This document shows positions 1 through 8,947 of a stretch of 29,815 nucleotides of DNA, one piece after another. Where the stretch lies: contig CAZUAH010000122.1 of assembly GCA_964617665.1 (NCBI GenBank), positions 1 through 29,815 of the forward strand. The letters run 5' to 3'. The position numbers and the translations under genes were made by a program. The notes under the pieces were generated by a model. The model ran no database searches. It was given only the letters and a program-made list of their open reading frames with translations, and was not told the origin of the DNA. The DNA is from JADHUC01 sp964617665. Lineage in GTDB: Bacteria > Planctomycetota > Planctomycetia > Pirellulales > Pirellulaceae. Positions within the stretch are counted from its first letter, which is position 1. Each line of letters opens with the position of its first letter.

Positions 1-29
1 CTCCTTCAGCAAAGCGCGCGCCTCCCCCT

Positions 30-917
30 CTACCGTTCTGGTGTACGCTCACTGATCAACTGCAATGCGGCGATGATATCGCCATCCTCATTGCGAACAG
101 GTGCAACAAACGACACGGAGGGAGTTGGGAACCCTTTCGGGGCGCCCACAACGTTTGCCCCAGCTTGGAAGGTCGGAATGAAGACGGTCTCGCCGTGAAA
201 GCAACGAGAAATGTGAGCGGCACCACGCGGGGACCAGTACACGTCTGTAACTGGAGGCTCTGGACACTTGGCGATCCCGTGGCCATCTTTAGCGAATACT
301 CCTACGAAAGACACCTCCGGTTGTGCAAGCAACGGACCAATCGATTCGAGAAACTCAGCGTGTTGCCAGGTCTGCTCGAGTTTTGATGTCGTCAGCCCTT
401 CTTCCGCCGAAAGTCGAGCGAGTTCGGCGAGCAGTTCTTTCAGGCGCGGGTTCTTGGCCCATGATTCGGCTGTCTGCGTTTGCTTCGCCAGCCAGATCTC
501 GATGGCCGAAACGTCTGCATTAAGCACTGTTTGCAGTTGCGACTTCACATTTTGGCGCAGCTTCTGACTGATTGATTGGTGTACGACGTACCACAGTATG
601 GCAAAGCAGATGCAAAGAACGATGGATGCAACCGTGAACCGACGGCGACTCAGATTCTTCAGGACCCTGCGATGCCCGAAGGTAGGCCGAACTCTCGAAC
701 GCGGTTTCGATATGCCCTCGCGGCGTACCGGCGTGTCAGGCCTATCACAAGAGATTAGCGTGTCAGAAGCGTGGTGGTTCAGAAGCGACTCGACTTCCGC
801 CCTGAGTTCGTCGTCCGGACCGCACGCTTCATCCAGGTAAGCCGTACGCCGATCCTGGTGTAACTCGACCGCAGCGAGGAAGACGTCCATGAGCTGTTGA
901 TCACGTTCCGGAGTCAC
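30..917 (-). CDS. Membrane sensor with Ser/Thr-kinase-type N-terminus but no kinase domain
   Basis: A 295-residue protein read from GTG at 917, overlapping the sigma gene's stop by 17 bases. I chose this start because it gives the N-terminus TPERDQQLMDVFLAA, followed by an acidic helical segment (AYLDEACGPDDELRAEVESL), which normally opens planctomycete Ser/Thr kinases encoded next to ECF sigma factors. A kinase domain should follow, but no glycine-rich loop, HRD or DFG motif is present. Instead there is one membrane helix (about residues 93-113) and a roughly 170-residue exported region resembling a Cache-type sensor, ending in a segment like APVRNEDGDIIAALQL. The role is inferred as signal sensing or anti-sigma-like control of the adjacent sigma factor. 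The TAG at 30-32 falls where Cache proteins often continue into an output domain, so truncation or a frameshift near the window edge is possible. Confidence 0.6.
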   Translation of the reverse strand: MTPERDQQLMDVFLAAVELHQDRRTAYLDEACGPDDELRAEVESLLNHHASDTLISCDRPDTPVRREGISKPRSRVRPTFGHRRVLKNLSRRRFTVASIVLCICFAILWYVVHQSISQKLRQNVKSQLQTVLNADVSAIEIWLAKQTQTAESWAKNPRLKELLAELARLSAEEGLTTSKLEQTWQHAEFLESIGPLLAQPEVSFVGVFAKDGHGIAKCPEPPVTDVYWSPRGAAHISRCFHGETVFIPTFQAGANVVGAPKGFPTPSVSFVAPVRNEDGDIIAALQLISERTPER

Positions 918-1479
918 CGTCTTCCCCCTCGGCCAGTTCGCGACGCAACCAAGCTTTGGCGTACGTCCAGTGGCCTTCGACAGTACGTTTGGACACACCA
1001 AGCACCTCAGCCACCTCCGCAACGGTCATCCCCGCGAAGAACCTGAGTTCGACAATCCTGGCTCGCATTTCGTTGATCGTTGCGAGTCTCTCCAAGGCCT
1101 CGTCGATCGCCAAAACGTCCTCATCGTTGCCAATAGAAAGCGTCAAGGTTTCGTCAAGGGGAATTCGTCGATGGCCGCCTCCGCGTTTCTGGCGAGCCTT
1201 TCGTTTGGCGTAATCGACCAGTATGTGTCGCATCGCCCGGGCGCCGACCGCGAAGAAATGTGACTTACCGCGCCAATTCACATGCTGTTGATCGACCAGC
1301 TTGAGGAACGCCTCGTGTACCACTTCCGTAGGTTGCAGGGTCCTGTTGGACGGAAGCTTGGCCGCGTACTTGTGGGCAAGGTCACGGAAGTCGTTGTAGA
1401 CGAGTTTCATTAACCGATCTATACCGGATCGGTCGCCGGCACAGATAGAAGTCAATAACTGCGTGGTTTCTGATGGCAT
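901..1479 (-). CDS. ECF-type RNA polymerase sigma factor, planctomycete/HTH subfamily
   Basis: A 192-residue sigma-70 family protein of usual length. Region 2 is at about residues 15-95 (LMKLVYNDFRDLAHKY, then a typical TLQPTEVVHEAFLKL and WRGKSHFFAVGARAMRHILVDYA). A basic linker (KRKARQKRGGGHRRIPLD) follows. Region 4 is at about 125-185, with the helix-turn-helix AGMTVAEVAEVLGVSKRTVE. This pattern matches the expanded ECF family in Planctomycetota (TIGR02999-like), whose members are usually encoded beside Ser/Thr kinases. It should direct RNA polymerase to a small set of promoters. The downstream gene overlaps its stop, so the two are translationally coupled, and the membrane sensor there probably controls its activity (inference). 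It is transcribed away from the BatD-like gene. Confidence 0.92.
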   Translation of the reverse strand: MPSETTQLLTSICAGDRSGIDRLMKLVYNDFRDLAHKYAAKLPSNRTLQPTEVVHEAFLKLVDQQHVNWRGKSHFFAVGARAMRHILVDYAKRKARQKRGGGHRRIPLDETLTLSIGNDEDVLAIDEALERLATINEMRARIVELRFFAGMTVAEVAEVLGVSKRTVEGHWTYAKAWLRRELAEGEDGDSGT

Positions 1480-1718
1480 GAAGACGGAATCGCCTGTGAA
1501 TGATCCAAATCAGCCGATCCGTCAGCCCCTCTTTGTCCCTCTGGTGCAACCGGCCAGAAACAGTAGTCTACCGGGCTCAGGTACCATTGTCCATTGGCCC
1601 ACCGATGAGTGACCACCCGTCAAACTCTGACAAAACAACCAGTCTTCAGATCTGCGACGCGGATTTCTTTGCGGGTTCCCTGCGCGAATGTCGTGGTGAG
1701 TGGTAGGGAGAAAGCCCG

Positions 1719-2090
1719 TTGTGCTTCTCAGTCTGCGATATTCCTCGAGGGAATTTTCAGCGGAAATCGTTGATGGCTGCGTTCTGGAACGATTGGCGGG
1801 CAACGCGTGTTGACGGTGAGCGTGCGTACTTCGCGAGACTCGGCAAAGCATGCCGTTCTGGTGATCCCAGGGCAGCGCTTACCAGTCTGACTGCGTGGCT
1901 GGGATGCTTCTTCGAGGAGTGTCCATTCGCGTCGATAGAAGAGTTCGCCGACCAACTCAGTGACGAACGCTTGGAGGCCCAATTGGTATCAATGCGAGAA
2001 GCTGCGGAAGTCATTTCATCAGAGTGGTCCGGAAACCAATTGTATCGCGCAGTGGCCAGGATGCGTCGTAGGCTCAGGGCCGACACATAA
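1719..2090 (+). CDS. Stand-alone protein resembling the BatD C-terminal cytoplasmic domain
   Basis: A 123-residue ORF. The TTG start at 1719 is preceded by AGGGAG (1705-1710) at 8 bases; ATG at 1773 is an alternative. From about residue 26 it reads like the last roughly 100 residues of BatD/aerotolerance membrane proteins: an Arg/Ala helix (ARLGKACRSGDPRAALTSL), a Trp, a stretch like FASIEEFADQLSDERL, then W-S-G-x-x-L and a terminal Arg-rich helix (AVARMRRRLR). The N-terminal beta domains and membrane helix of a roughly 550-residue BatD are missing, and I see no trace of them upstream. It is either a relic of a deleted gene or a freestanding domain. It lies 29 bases before the RND adaptor and may share its transcript. 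The family assignment is by pattern memory only. Confidence 0.5.
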   Translation: MCFSVCDIPRGNFQRKSLMAAFWNDWRATRVDGERAYFARLGKACRSGDPRAALTSLTAWLGCFFEECPFASIEEFADQLSDERLEAQLVSMREAAEVISSEWSGNQLYRAVARMRRRLRADT

Positions 2091-2119
2091 CGCTTAACCA
2101 AAATGAAGGCGAGTAAGTC

Positions 2120-3394
2120 ATGCAAGCTAAGAAGCGACTATTAGCATTCCTGGTGCTCTTGGCGTGGACTGCTGGTGGATGCCGAGAGTCGACGATCGAG
2201 ACGCCCGTTCGGCCGGTGCGAGCGATCAAGATTGGTGACGTGGCGGAGATCAACGGAAGGTCATTCCCAGGCCGCGCCCAGGCCACGGAAGAAGTGAACC
2301 TGTCGTTTCGGGTCGCTGGCCCCCTGAAGGAGTTTCCTGTCAAGATTGGCGACCAAGTGAGCGAAGGCCAACTCCTCGCAAGAATCGATCCACGCGATTT
2401 CGAGGTAGCCCTGGAAAACGCGCAAGGCGACCTTGCACGGGCTGAGGCGAATCTGGATGCCATGAAGACGGGCGCGCGTCCCGAAGAGTTGGAACAACTG
2501 AAAGCAGCCGTCGAGAAGTGTAAGGCCGAGTATGCGCGAGCGTACGCCGCCTATGAACGTAACGTAGAACTCTTGGAGAAGGATGCTGTTACGCAGGCGG
2601 AATTCGATCGGATCCGTCAAACGGCGGTTCTCGCTCAGTCCGAACTTCGCACGGCGGAGGAGGAGTTGCGAATCGGCGAAATCGGCGCGCGGGAAGAGGA
2701 TATTAGGGCGAAGGAAGCGGAGATCCGATCTCTGAAGGCTGCCGTAACGGCGGCAGAAGATCAGCTCGATTACACGCAGCTCAAGGCCCCGTTCGATGGT
2801 GTCGTCGCTGCGACTTTCGTCGAGAATTTCGAAACCGTCCAGGAAAAGCAGCAAATCCTGCGTTTGTTGGACATTTCGAGCATCGAAATCACCATCGAGA
2901 TCCCAGAGGGTCTGATTTCCAGCGTGGCCTACGTGAAGGGCATCACGTGTGTCTTTGATGCGTTTCCCGATACAAGAATCGAAGGTGTCGAAGTCAAAGA
3001 AGTCGGTGCTGAGGCATCGGCGATTACGCGGACCTATCCGGTCACGATGATTATGGACCAGCCGGATGCGTCGACCGGCGTTCGTATTCTCCCCGGAATG
3101 GCAGGGCGCGTCAGCGGCAAGGCCGAACTGCCCGACCAGGTCGAGGAGGAGGGCTTCGATGTCCCGGAAACCGCCGTTTTCTCCGGCGATGGCGGCCAGC
3201 GATTCGTCTGGGTCATTGACGAAAGCAGCATGAAGGTGCGCCCGCAGACGGTAACGCCCGGCGAGCTGTCGACGTCGGGCATGCGCGTCACGGGAATCGA
3301 GCCTGGTCAGTTGATCGCGACGGCCGGCGTCCACTACCTGCAGGAAGGCCAACAGGTCCGCATCCAGAAAGCGGCGGGAGACGAGTCGAAATGA
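2120..3394 (+). CDS. RND efflux periplasmic adaptor (membrane fusion) lipoprotein
   Basis: A 424-residue adaptor of the HlyD/AcrA family that links an inner-membrane RND pump to an outer-membrane channel. The signal peptide ends in TAGG-C21, a plausible lipobox, so the protein is probably lipid-anchored. The split lipoyl domain is at about 58-92 (VNLSFRVAGPLKEFPVKIGD, then EGQLLARIDPRDFEVAL) and about 218-250 (YTQLKAPFDGVVAATFVEN). Between them is a long alpha-helical hairpin rich in Ala, Glu and Arg. Beta-barrel and membrane-proximal domains follow. A GGCGAG-like Shine-Dalgarno sequence precedes the ATG. The stop overlaps the pump start by four bases (ATGA), so the two are translationally coupled. 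No outer-membrane TolC-like gene is present in the window. Confidence 0.92.
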   Translation: MQAKKRLLAFLVLLAWTAGGCRESTIETPVRPVRAIKIGDVAEINGRSFPGRAQATEEVNLSFRVAGPLKEFPVKIGDQVSEGQLLARIDPRDFEVALENAQGDLARAEANLDAMKTGARPEELEQLKAAVEKCKAEYARAYAAYERNVELLEKDAVTQAEFDRIRQTAVLAQSELRTAEEELRIGEIGAREEDIRAKEAEIRSLKAAVTAAEDQLDYTQLKAPFDGVVAATFVENFETVQEKQQILRLLDISSIEITIEIPEGLISSVAYVKGITCVFDAFPDTRIEGVEVKEVGAEASAITRTYPVTMIMDQPDASTGVRILPGMAGRVSGKAELPDQVEEEGFDVPETAVFSGDGGQRFVWVIDESSMKVRPQTVTPGELSTSGMRVTGIEPGQLIATAGVHYLQEGQQVRIQKAAGDESK

Positions 3395-6300
3395 GTCTGG
3401 CAAAGTTTGCGGTCGAGAAGAGCACGATTACCGGGTTCAGTACCGCGGTTCTACTAGCGGCCGGAGTGGCGTGCTTCTTTCAACTCGGACAGCTTGAGGA
3501 TCCGGAATTTACCGTCAAGACGGCCGTCGTGACGACTATGTACCCCGGCGCCAGCGCCGAAGAGGTCGAGCTGGAAGTGACCGACCGCATCGAGTTGGCG
3601 CTGCAGGAGTTGCCGCAGGTCGACTATATCGAATCTCTCTCGCGGCCCGGATCGTCGTTAATCAGTATCGAGATTCAGGCCAAGTATACCAGCGAACAAC
3701 TGCCACAGGTCTGGCAGGAGATCCGCAGCAAGGTCGATGACGTCACGCCGACACTCCCACCGGGCTGCGAGGCCCCGGTTGTTGTTGACGATTTTGGCGA
3801 CGTGTACGGGTTCTTGCTAGCGATCACGGGCGACGGGTTTACGTATGCCGAGATGGAGGATTACACCGACGCCATCAAGAAGGAGCTGAGCCTGGTCGAC
3901 GGCGTCTCGCGCGTCGAATTGTGGGGCGAACAAACGCGTTGTATCTACATTGATGTCCAAGAGTCGCAGCTTACCCAGTTGGGGCTTTCACTGGAGACGA
4001 TCGAGACTACGCTCGCACAGCAAAATCTTGTAGTCGACTCTGGCGGCGTGGATCTACCTGACCAACGAATGCGGATCGAACAGACGGGTGAATTCCGAAC
4101 GCCGGAGGACATCGGCGATCTGGTGATTCGCGGCGCACGGATGACACAATTGTCCGGCGACGGCGCAGCTTCGTCTGCTGCGAATGTCACCGAGCAATTG
4201 GCCCGTATTCGCGACATTGCCACAGTGCGTCGTGGCTACGTCGAACCACCGATGTGGCAGATGCGTTACGACGGCCAGCCAGCGATTGCGCTTTCGATTT
4301 CCAACGTCTCCGGCGCCAATATCGTTGATGTCGGTGCGGGGCTCGATAAACGACTAGCCGAAGTCATGGCCCACATGCCGGTCGGCTTGGAGATTCACCG
4401 CATCTCCTGGCAGTCCGATCTGGTCAGCGAATCGATCGTGGCTTTCATTGTCAGCCTGCTGCAGGCGGTCGCAATCGTCTTGGCCGTGTTGTGGGTGGCC
4501 ATGGGGTTTCGCACCGCGATGATCGTGGGGTTCGCCGGATTGGTGTTTGTGATTGTGACCTCTTTCCTGGTCATGTTCCTCTGGGGCATCGATCTGCAGA
4601 GAATGTCGTTGGGCGCGTTGGTTATCGCCATGGGGATGATGGTGGACAACGCCATCGTGGTGGTCGATGGCATCGTTGTTCGCATGCAGCGAGGAATGTC
4701 ACGAAAGGAGGCGGCGATCGACGCCGCGACCATCCCCGCGTGGCCGTTGCTGGGGGCGACCGTGATCGCCGTGATGGCCTTCTATCCGATCTACGCATCA
4801 GAGGAGGCGGCCGGAGAATACTGCATGTCGCTGTTTCAGGTGGTCGCGGTTGCGTTGCTTCTGAGTTGGGTCCTGTCGGTGACCATCACGCCGCTGATGT
4901 GTATCTGGTTCCTGCCAGAACCGAAAGGCAATGTCGACGAACAATCTATGTACGGGGGCCGCATGTACGGCCTGTTTCGCAAGGTGTTGGCTCGCGCGAT
5001 TCGTTTGCGCTGGGCGGTCGTGGGTGTGATGCTTGGCATGCTGGGTCTGTCGCTTTACGGATTTGGCTTTCTCGATCGGACCTTCTTCCCGGAATCGGCC
5101 CGCGCCCAATTGATGATCGACTACTGGGCTCCCGAAGGTACGCGCATTCAGACCGTTTCGCGCGATTTGAAGGCCCTGGAGGATCACCTGCTGAGCGACG
5201 AAAACGAACGAGTGACTGCCGTCAGTACCTTCATGGGACAAGGACCGCCGCGGTTCTATTTGCCAGTCGACCCGGAGAGTCCCTACCAGTCGTACGCCCA
5301 ATTGATCGTGAACTTTAAGGACTATCAGAGTCTGAACGAGGCGGTTCCGGATATCGGTGTCTGGATGGACGAGAATATGTCCCAGGCATTGCAGATCATC
5401 CGTCGGTATGGGCTAGGTCCCAGCCAAACCTGGAAAGTCGAAGCGCGGATCAGCGGACCGGCGATAGCGCCACCCGGCGAATTACGTGAGTTCGGCGAGA
5501 CAGGTACCGAGATCATGGCGGGCAGCGCCCACGCCAAGGTCGTACGCACGGACTGGCGGCAGCGTGTACCGAAGGTTGTTGCAGATTACAACGAGGAACG
5601 TGCGCGTTGGGCCCTGGTGTCTCGGGACAACATTGCCCGCGCCACACGCCGAGCTTATGACGGAGACACCGTCGGACAATTCCGCGAACGCGACAGACTG
5701 ATTCCGATCTTCCTGCGCAATCCGGAGGAAGAACGCCGCGAATTCGCCGCCACGATGGACACGTTGCAGGTACATCCCTCGATGTCCCCCGATACGGTCC
5801 CCTTGTCGCAAGTGACCACGGGCGTCGATGTCGATTGGGAAGATGCCTTGATCTGGCGGCGCGATCGACGACGGACCGTCACCGTGCAGGCGAATCCGCC
5901 GGACGGAGTCGCCGCATCATCGCTGCGTGACGAGATTGCGGACGATCTCGAGAACATGGAACTACCGCCGGGATACACGCTGGAGTGGGGTGGCGAGTAC
6001 GAGGACTCTACAACCGCACAGATGTCGCTGATTCCCGGCATCATCCCGGCAATGGTCATCGTGGCGCTGACGATCGTCGCCTTGTTCAACGCATTTCGTC
6101 CGCCATTGATTATCGCATGCGTGATCCCCTTTGCGATGATCGGCGTCACGATTGGATTGCTGTCCACGGGACAGCCCTTTGGGTTCCTGGCGTTATTGGG
6201 TGTGATGAGCCTGGGCGGAATGATGATCAAGAATGCCATCGTGCTGCTGGACGAGATGAAGATTCAGAAAGCCGCTGGAAAGAGCGACTACGATGCCGTC

Positions 6301-6510
6301 ATGGACTCCGCCGTGTCCAGACTCCGCCCTGTCGTCTTGGCTGCTGCGACCACGGTGCTGGGTGTCGCCCCACTGTTGCCCGACGTTTTTTGGGTCGCTA
6401 TGGCGGTGACCATCATGTTCGGATTGGCTTTCGGAACCGTTTTGACGATGGTTTTGTTGCCCGTGTTGTACGCCTGTTTCTTCCAAGTTCGTCAGCCGGA
6501 TGGTTCTTGA
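3391..6510 (+). CDS. RND multidrug-efflux-type permease (AcrB/HAE1 family)
   Basis: A 1039-residue inner-membrane transporter, the usual length for AcrB-like pumps. It has an N-terminal helix, a large periplasmic porter domain (about 30-330), helices 2-6, a second porter domain (about 560-870) and the last helices. The proton-relay motif in helix 4 reads GMMVDNAIVVVDG with D419 and N420, where AcrB has two aspartates; the D-N variant is common in this superfamily. The helix-10 lysine is present as K947 in MMIKNAIVLLDEM. A proton-driven antiporter trimer exporting hydrophobic compounds is expected, but the substrate cannot be read from sequence. It is coupled to the adaptor at its 5' end. Confidence 0.93.
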   Translation: MSLAKFAVEKSTITGFSTAVLLAAGVACFFQLGQLEDPEFTVKTAVVTTMYPGASAEEVELEVTDRIELALQELPQVDYIESLSRPGSSLISIEIQAKYTSEQLPQVWQEIRSKVDDVTPTLPPGCEAPVVVDDFGDVYGFLLAITGDGFTYAEMEDYTDAIKKELSLVDGVSRVELWGEQTRCIYIDVQESQLTQLGLSLETIETTLAQQNLVVDSGGVDLPDQRMRIEQTGEFRTPEDIGDLVIRGARMTQLSGDGAASSAANVTEQLARIRDIATVRRGYVEPPMWQMRYDGQPAIALSISNVSGANIVDVGAGLDKRLAEVMAHMPVGLEIHRISWQSDLVSESIVAFIVSLLQAVAIVLAVLWVAMGFRTAMIVGFAGLVFVIVTSFLVMFLWGIDLQRMSLGALVIAMGMMVDNAIVVVDGIVVRMQRGMSRKEAAIDAATIPAWPLLGATVIAVMAFYPIYASEEAAGEYCMSLFQVVAVALLLSWVLSVTITPLMCIWFLPEPKGNVDEQSMYGGRMYGLFRKVLARAIRLRWAVVGVMLGMLGLSLYGFGFLDRTFFPESARAQLMIDYWAPEGTRIQTVSRDLKALEDHLLSDENERVTAVSTFMGQGPPRFYLPVDPESPYQSYAQLIVNFKDYQSLNEAVPDIGVWMDENMSQALQIIRRYGLGPSQTWKVEARISGPAIAPPGELREFGETGTEIMAGSAHAKVVRTDWRQRVPKVVADYNEERARWALVSRDNIARATRRAYDGDTVGQFRERDRLIPIFLRNPEEERREFAATMDTLQVHPSMSPDTVPLSQVTTGVDVDWEDALIWRRDRRRTVTVQANPPDGVAASSLRDEIADDLENMELPPGYTLEWGGEYEDSTTAQMSLIPGIIPAMVIVALTIVALFNAFRPPLIIACVIPFAMIGVTIGLLSTGQPFGFLALLGVMSLGGMMIKNAIVLLDEMKIQKAAGKSDYDAVMDSAVSRLRPVVLAAATTVLGVAPLLPDVFWVAMAVTIMFGLAFGTVLTMVLLPVLYACFFQVRQPDGS

Positions 6511-6573
6511 GAGCATCCGTTCGGCATAGAATACAAGTCCACACATTGTCCCATTGTCCAGGAGCCCCATGTC

Positions 6574-7467
6574 ATGATTCGAACCGCATGTTCTCTTGCC
6601 GTTCTGGCACTAATGTCCCTTCCGGTGTATGCGGCGGATGCGTCTGGAATCGACGCAGACGAGGCTGCGATCCGGAAAACGGTCGATGCATATGTAGCGG
6701 CCTTCAACGGCGGCGACGCGGCTGCACTGGCCGCATACTGGTGCGATGACGCCGAGTTCATTTCGCCGGCCGGCGAGGTGTTTCAAGGCCGGAAGGCTAT
6801 CCAAGAAAGCTTCAAGGGCTTTTTCGCCGACAAGAGCGGTGCCAAGCTCGAGGTGGCGATCACCTCGATCCGGATCGACGCGGCGAACTCGGCCGTCGAG
6901 CACGGAACCTCACGTGTCACTGTCGGAGACGAGGTTCTGAGCGAAACGCAATATGCAGCTCGTTACGTGTGCCAAGACGGAAAGTGGCTTCTGAAGAGCG
7001 TCCGCGAAGCCGACAAGGCCCCGTCACACCACGAGCAACTGAAAGCGTTGGCGTGGCTGATCGGCGAGTGGGTGGACAAAGATGGTGAACATGCCATCCA
7101 GACTACTTGCCGGTGGACAAAGAACAAGAATTTCATCTCTCGATCGTTCGCCGTATCCGCGGGAGACCTCGTCGAATTGGAGGGAACGCAAGTGATCGGC
7201 TGGGACGCTGACAAGAAGGTGATCCGTTCCTGGCTGTTCGATTCCGATGGCGGATTCGGAGTCGGGATCTGGTCCAAGACGGAAGACGGCTGGAAGATCC
7301 AGGCTCTGCGAGTACTGTCGGACGGACGCAAGGGTTCGGCAGTGAACGTGTTAACGCCTGTTGACGAAAACTCATTCACTTGGGAGTCGACCGGCCGTGC
7401 CATCGGCGGTGAAGTGCTCCCGAACATCGGCCCGGTGACCGTGGTTCGAGCAGCATCAGACAACTGA
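6574..7467 (+). CDS. Secreted two-domain SnoaL-like (SgcJ/EcaC type) protein
   Basis: A 297-residue protein with a clear Sec signal peptide (cleavage near residue 20, VYA-AD). Residues about 26-145 are a SnoaL/DUF4440-like fold (DEAAIRKTVDAYVAAFNGGD, then WCDDAEFISPAGEVFQGRKA), ending in the usual GKWLLKSVRE strand. Residues about 155-292 form a second barrel-like domain starting LKALAWLIGEWVDKDGEHAI, as in proteins annotated 'SgcJ/EcaC family oxidoreductase' in planctomycetes. No catalytic role is established for these. AGGAG lies 9 bases before the ATG. The gene sits between the RND pump and the surface protein, on the same strand and with short gaps, so co-transcription is plausible. Confidence 0.8.
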   Translation: MIRTACSLAVLALMSLPVYAADASGIDADEAAIRKTVDAYVAAFNGGDAAALAAYWCDDAEFISPAGEVFQGRKAIQESFKGFFADKSGAKLEVAITSIRIDAANSAVEHGTSRVTVGDEVLSETQYAARYVCQDGKWLLKSVREADKAPSHHEQLKALAWLIGEWVDKDGEHAIQTTCRWTKNKNFISRSFAVSAGDLVELEGTQVIGWDADKKVIRSWLFDSDGGFGVGIWSKTEDGWKIQALRVLSDGRKGSAVNVLTPVDENSFTWESTGRAIGGEVLPNIGPVTVVRAASDN

Positions 7468-7492
7468 GCCCCAGAGAATACGAGGTGAAAAG

Positions 7493-8911
7493 ATGAATCG
7501 TTCAATAAGAATCGTGATCGCCGCTTGTTGTTTGGTGGTCTTTGTTGTTGGCGACGTACCAGCGCGAGGACCCGGTGGCGGTGGCAGAGGCGGCGGTGGC
7601 AGGGGTGGGTTCAGCGGTGGCGGTCGGCCCTCGCCCAGTCGTAGCCCTTCGATGAGCCGCAGCAGGGCGCCCAGCCGACCAACCACATCGCGTCCGAGCG
7701 TCTCGCGACCAAGTGCGCCGTCCCGGCCGACGAGCAGACCCAGCACGCCATCACGTCCGTCGACCGGCGTTACCAGACCTAGCACGCCCTCGCGACCGAG
7801 CACAGGCATATCGAGGCCCAGCACGCCCACGCGACCGTCCACGGGTACCAGGCCGTCACCAGGAACCCGTCCGGGCACCAGCCCCGGAACTAGACCGGGT
7901 GGCACGCCGGGAGGCCAGAGGCCATCGAGGAACGATCTTCAACAATTCTTGAATCTGCCCGGTACGGGCGGTCCCAGTGTTGGCACACGGCCGAGTCCGG
8001 GCGAACGCCCAACCACGCGCCCCGGAGGCCCCGGTCCAGGCGAGCGCCCCGGGACATTACCTAGTAAACCCGGCACTGGCCCCGGTACAAAGCCCGGAAT
8101 CGGGCCCGGAAAACCTGGAACCGGGCCCGGCGTCAAACCTGGTCCCGGAGTTGGCCGTCCGGGCCCCGGCGTTGGACGACCTGGCGGGCCAGGCCCTGGG
8201 CGCAGTCCCGCTACGCGTGCACAGCGGACGGCCCGCTACCACGCTCGCGGAGTGACGGTCCGTGCGAGCGTCCGCACGCGGCATCGAGGCCTCTTTGGCC
8301 CGAGTTGGTGGGGCAGATACCCGCATTTGCGCCACGGCCGATGGGGCCTTTGGCGACGTCCTTGGCGTTTCTGGTGGCGCCCGGCTACGTGGGTCGCGCT
8401 GTCCAGTTGGTGCACTTATAACTGGTCGGGCCCGATTTACTACGATTACGGCGGCAACGTGTACTACGAAGGAGACTCGGTGTACATCTCGGGCGCTGAG
8501 CCAATTCCCGCGGATCAGTACGCCGAACAAATGGCTGGTTTGGCCAATTCAGTTCCGGAAGATGCAAGTGTTGCCGACGAGGACTGGATGTCGCTCGGTG
8601 TCTTCGCTCTTCAGACGAAAGAGGACGAAGAGCCAGTCAGTTTCCTCCAGCTGGCTGTCAGCAAAGAGGGCATCATCGGCGGCACGTATACCAATACGGC
8701 CACCGATACCGCCGAGGAGGTGGAGGGCATGGTTGGCAAGGATACCCAACGCGCGGCCTGGACCATCGGCGAAAACAAGAGCACTACCATGGAGACGGGG
8801 ATCTACAACCTGACCGAAGACGAGACGTCCGTTTTGGTTCATTTCGGCAACGAGCAGACGCAGCAATGGTTGATGGTGCGGCTGGAGGAGCCGCCGGAAT
8901 CGGAGGAGTAG
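7493..8911 (+). CDS. Gly/Arg/Pro-rich cell-surface protein, 'mu-protocadherin'-like
   Basis: A 472-residue exported protein with a signal peptide (VIAACCLVVFVVGDVPA-RG). It has a GGGGRGG-rich stretch (about 26-44), a Ser/Arg/Pro region with 13-residue repeats (82-119), and a long Pro/Gly/Thr segment (about 120-240). A Trp/Arg-rich patch follows (RWGLWRRPWRFWWRP). A conserved Tyr-rich motif follows (YYDYGGNVYYEGDSVYISG, then PADQYAEQM), and the protein ends in a globular domain of about 130 residues. This layout is typical of planctomycete proteins automatically named mu-protocadherin or cell-surface protein; their role is unknown. An AGGTGA Shine-Dalgarno precedes the ATG. It is the last gene before the reductive dehalogenase module. 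Confidence 0.78.
   Translation: MNRSIRIVIAACCLVVFVVGDVPARGPGGGGRGGGGRGGFSGGGRPSPSRSPSMSRSRAPSRPTTSRPSVSRPSAPSRPTSRPSTPSRPSTGVTRPSTPSRPSTGISRPSTPTRPSTGTRPSPGTRPGTSPGTRPGGTPGGQRPSRNDLQQFLNLPGTGGPSVGTRPSPGERPTTRPGGPGPGERPGTLPSKPGTGPGTKPGIGPGKPGTGPGVKPGPGVGRPGPGVGRPGGPGPGRSPATRAQRTARYHARGVTVRASVRTRHRGLFGPSWWGRYPHLRHGRWGLWRRPWRFWWRPATWVALSSWCTYNWSGPIYYDYGGNVYYEGDSVYISGAEPIPADQYAEQMAGLANSVPEDASVADEDWMSLGVFALQTKEDEEPVSFLQLAVSKEGIIGGTYTNTATDTAEEVEGMVGKDTQRAAWTIGENKSTTMETGIYNLTEDETSVLVHFGNEQTQQWLMVRLEEPPESEE
7736..7849 (+). repeat. Three in-frame 39-base coding repeats
   Basis: Three tandem units encode RPSTPSRPSTG plus two variable residues (residues 82-94, 95-107 and 108-119). They sit inside the low-complexity part of the surface protein. 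The copies differ mostly at synonymous positions, so they have been kept under coding constraint. Such tracts can expand or contract. Confidence 0.7.
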
Positions 8912-8947
8912 ATCCCGACGGATCGGGCCCCGGAAGCAGAATGCCTC

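Noticed and set aside
1500..1706. 68-codon plus-strand ORF upstream of the BatD-like gene, and the overlapping minus-strand ORF
   Set aside because: Neither has family-like segments or a good start, and each excludes the other; most likely chance ORFs in the divergent intergenic region.
4645..4650. Asp-Asn instead of Asp-Asp in helix 4 of the RND pump
   Set aside because: The D-N form is common in this superfamily, so it is not evidence of an inactive or novel pump.
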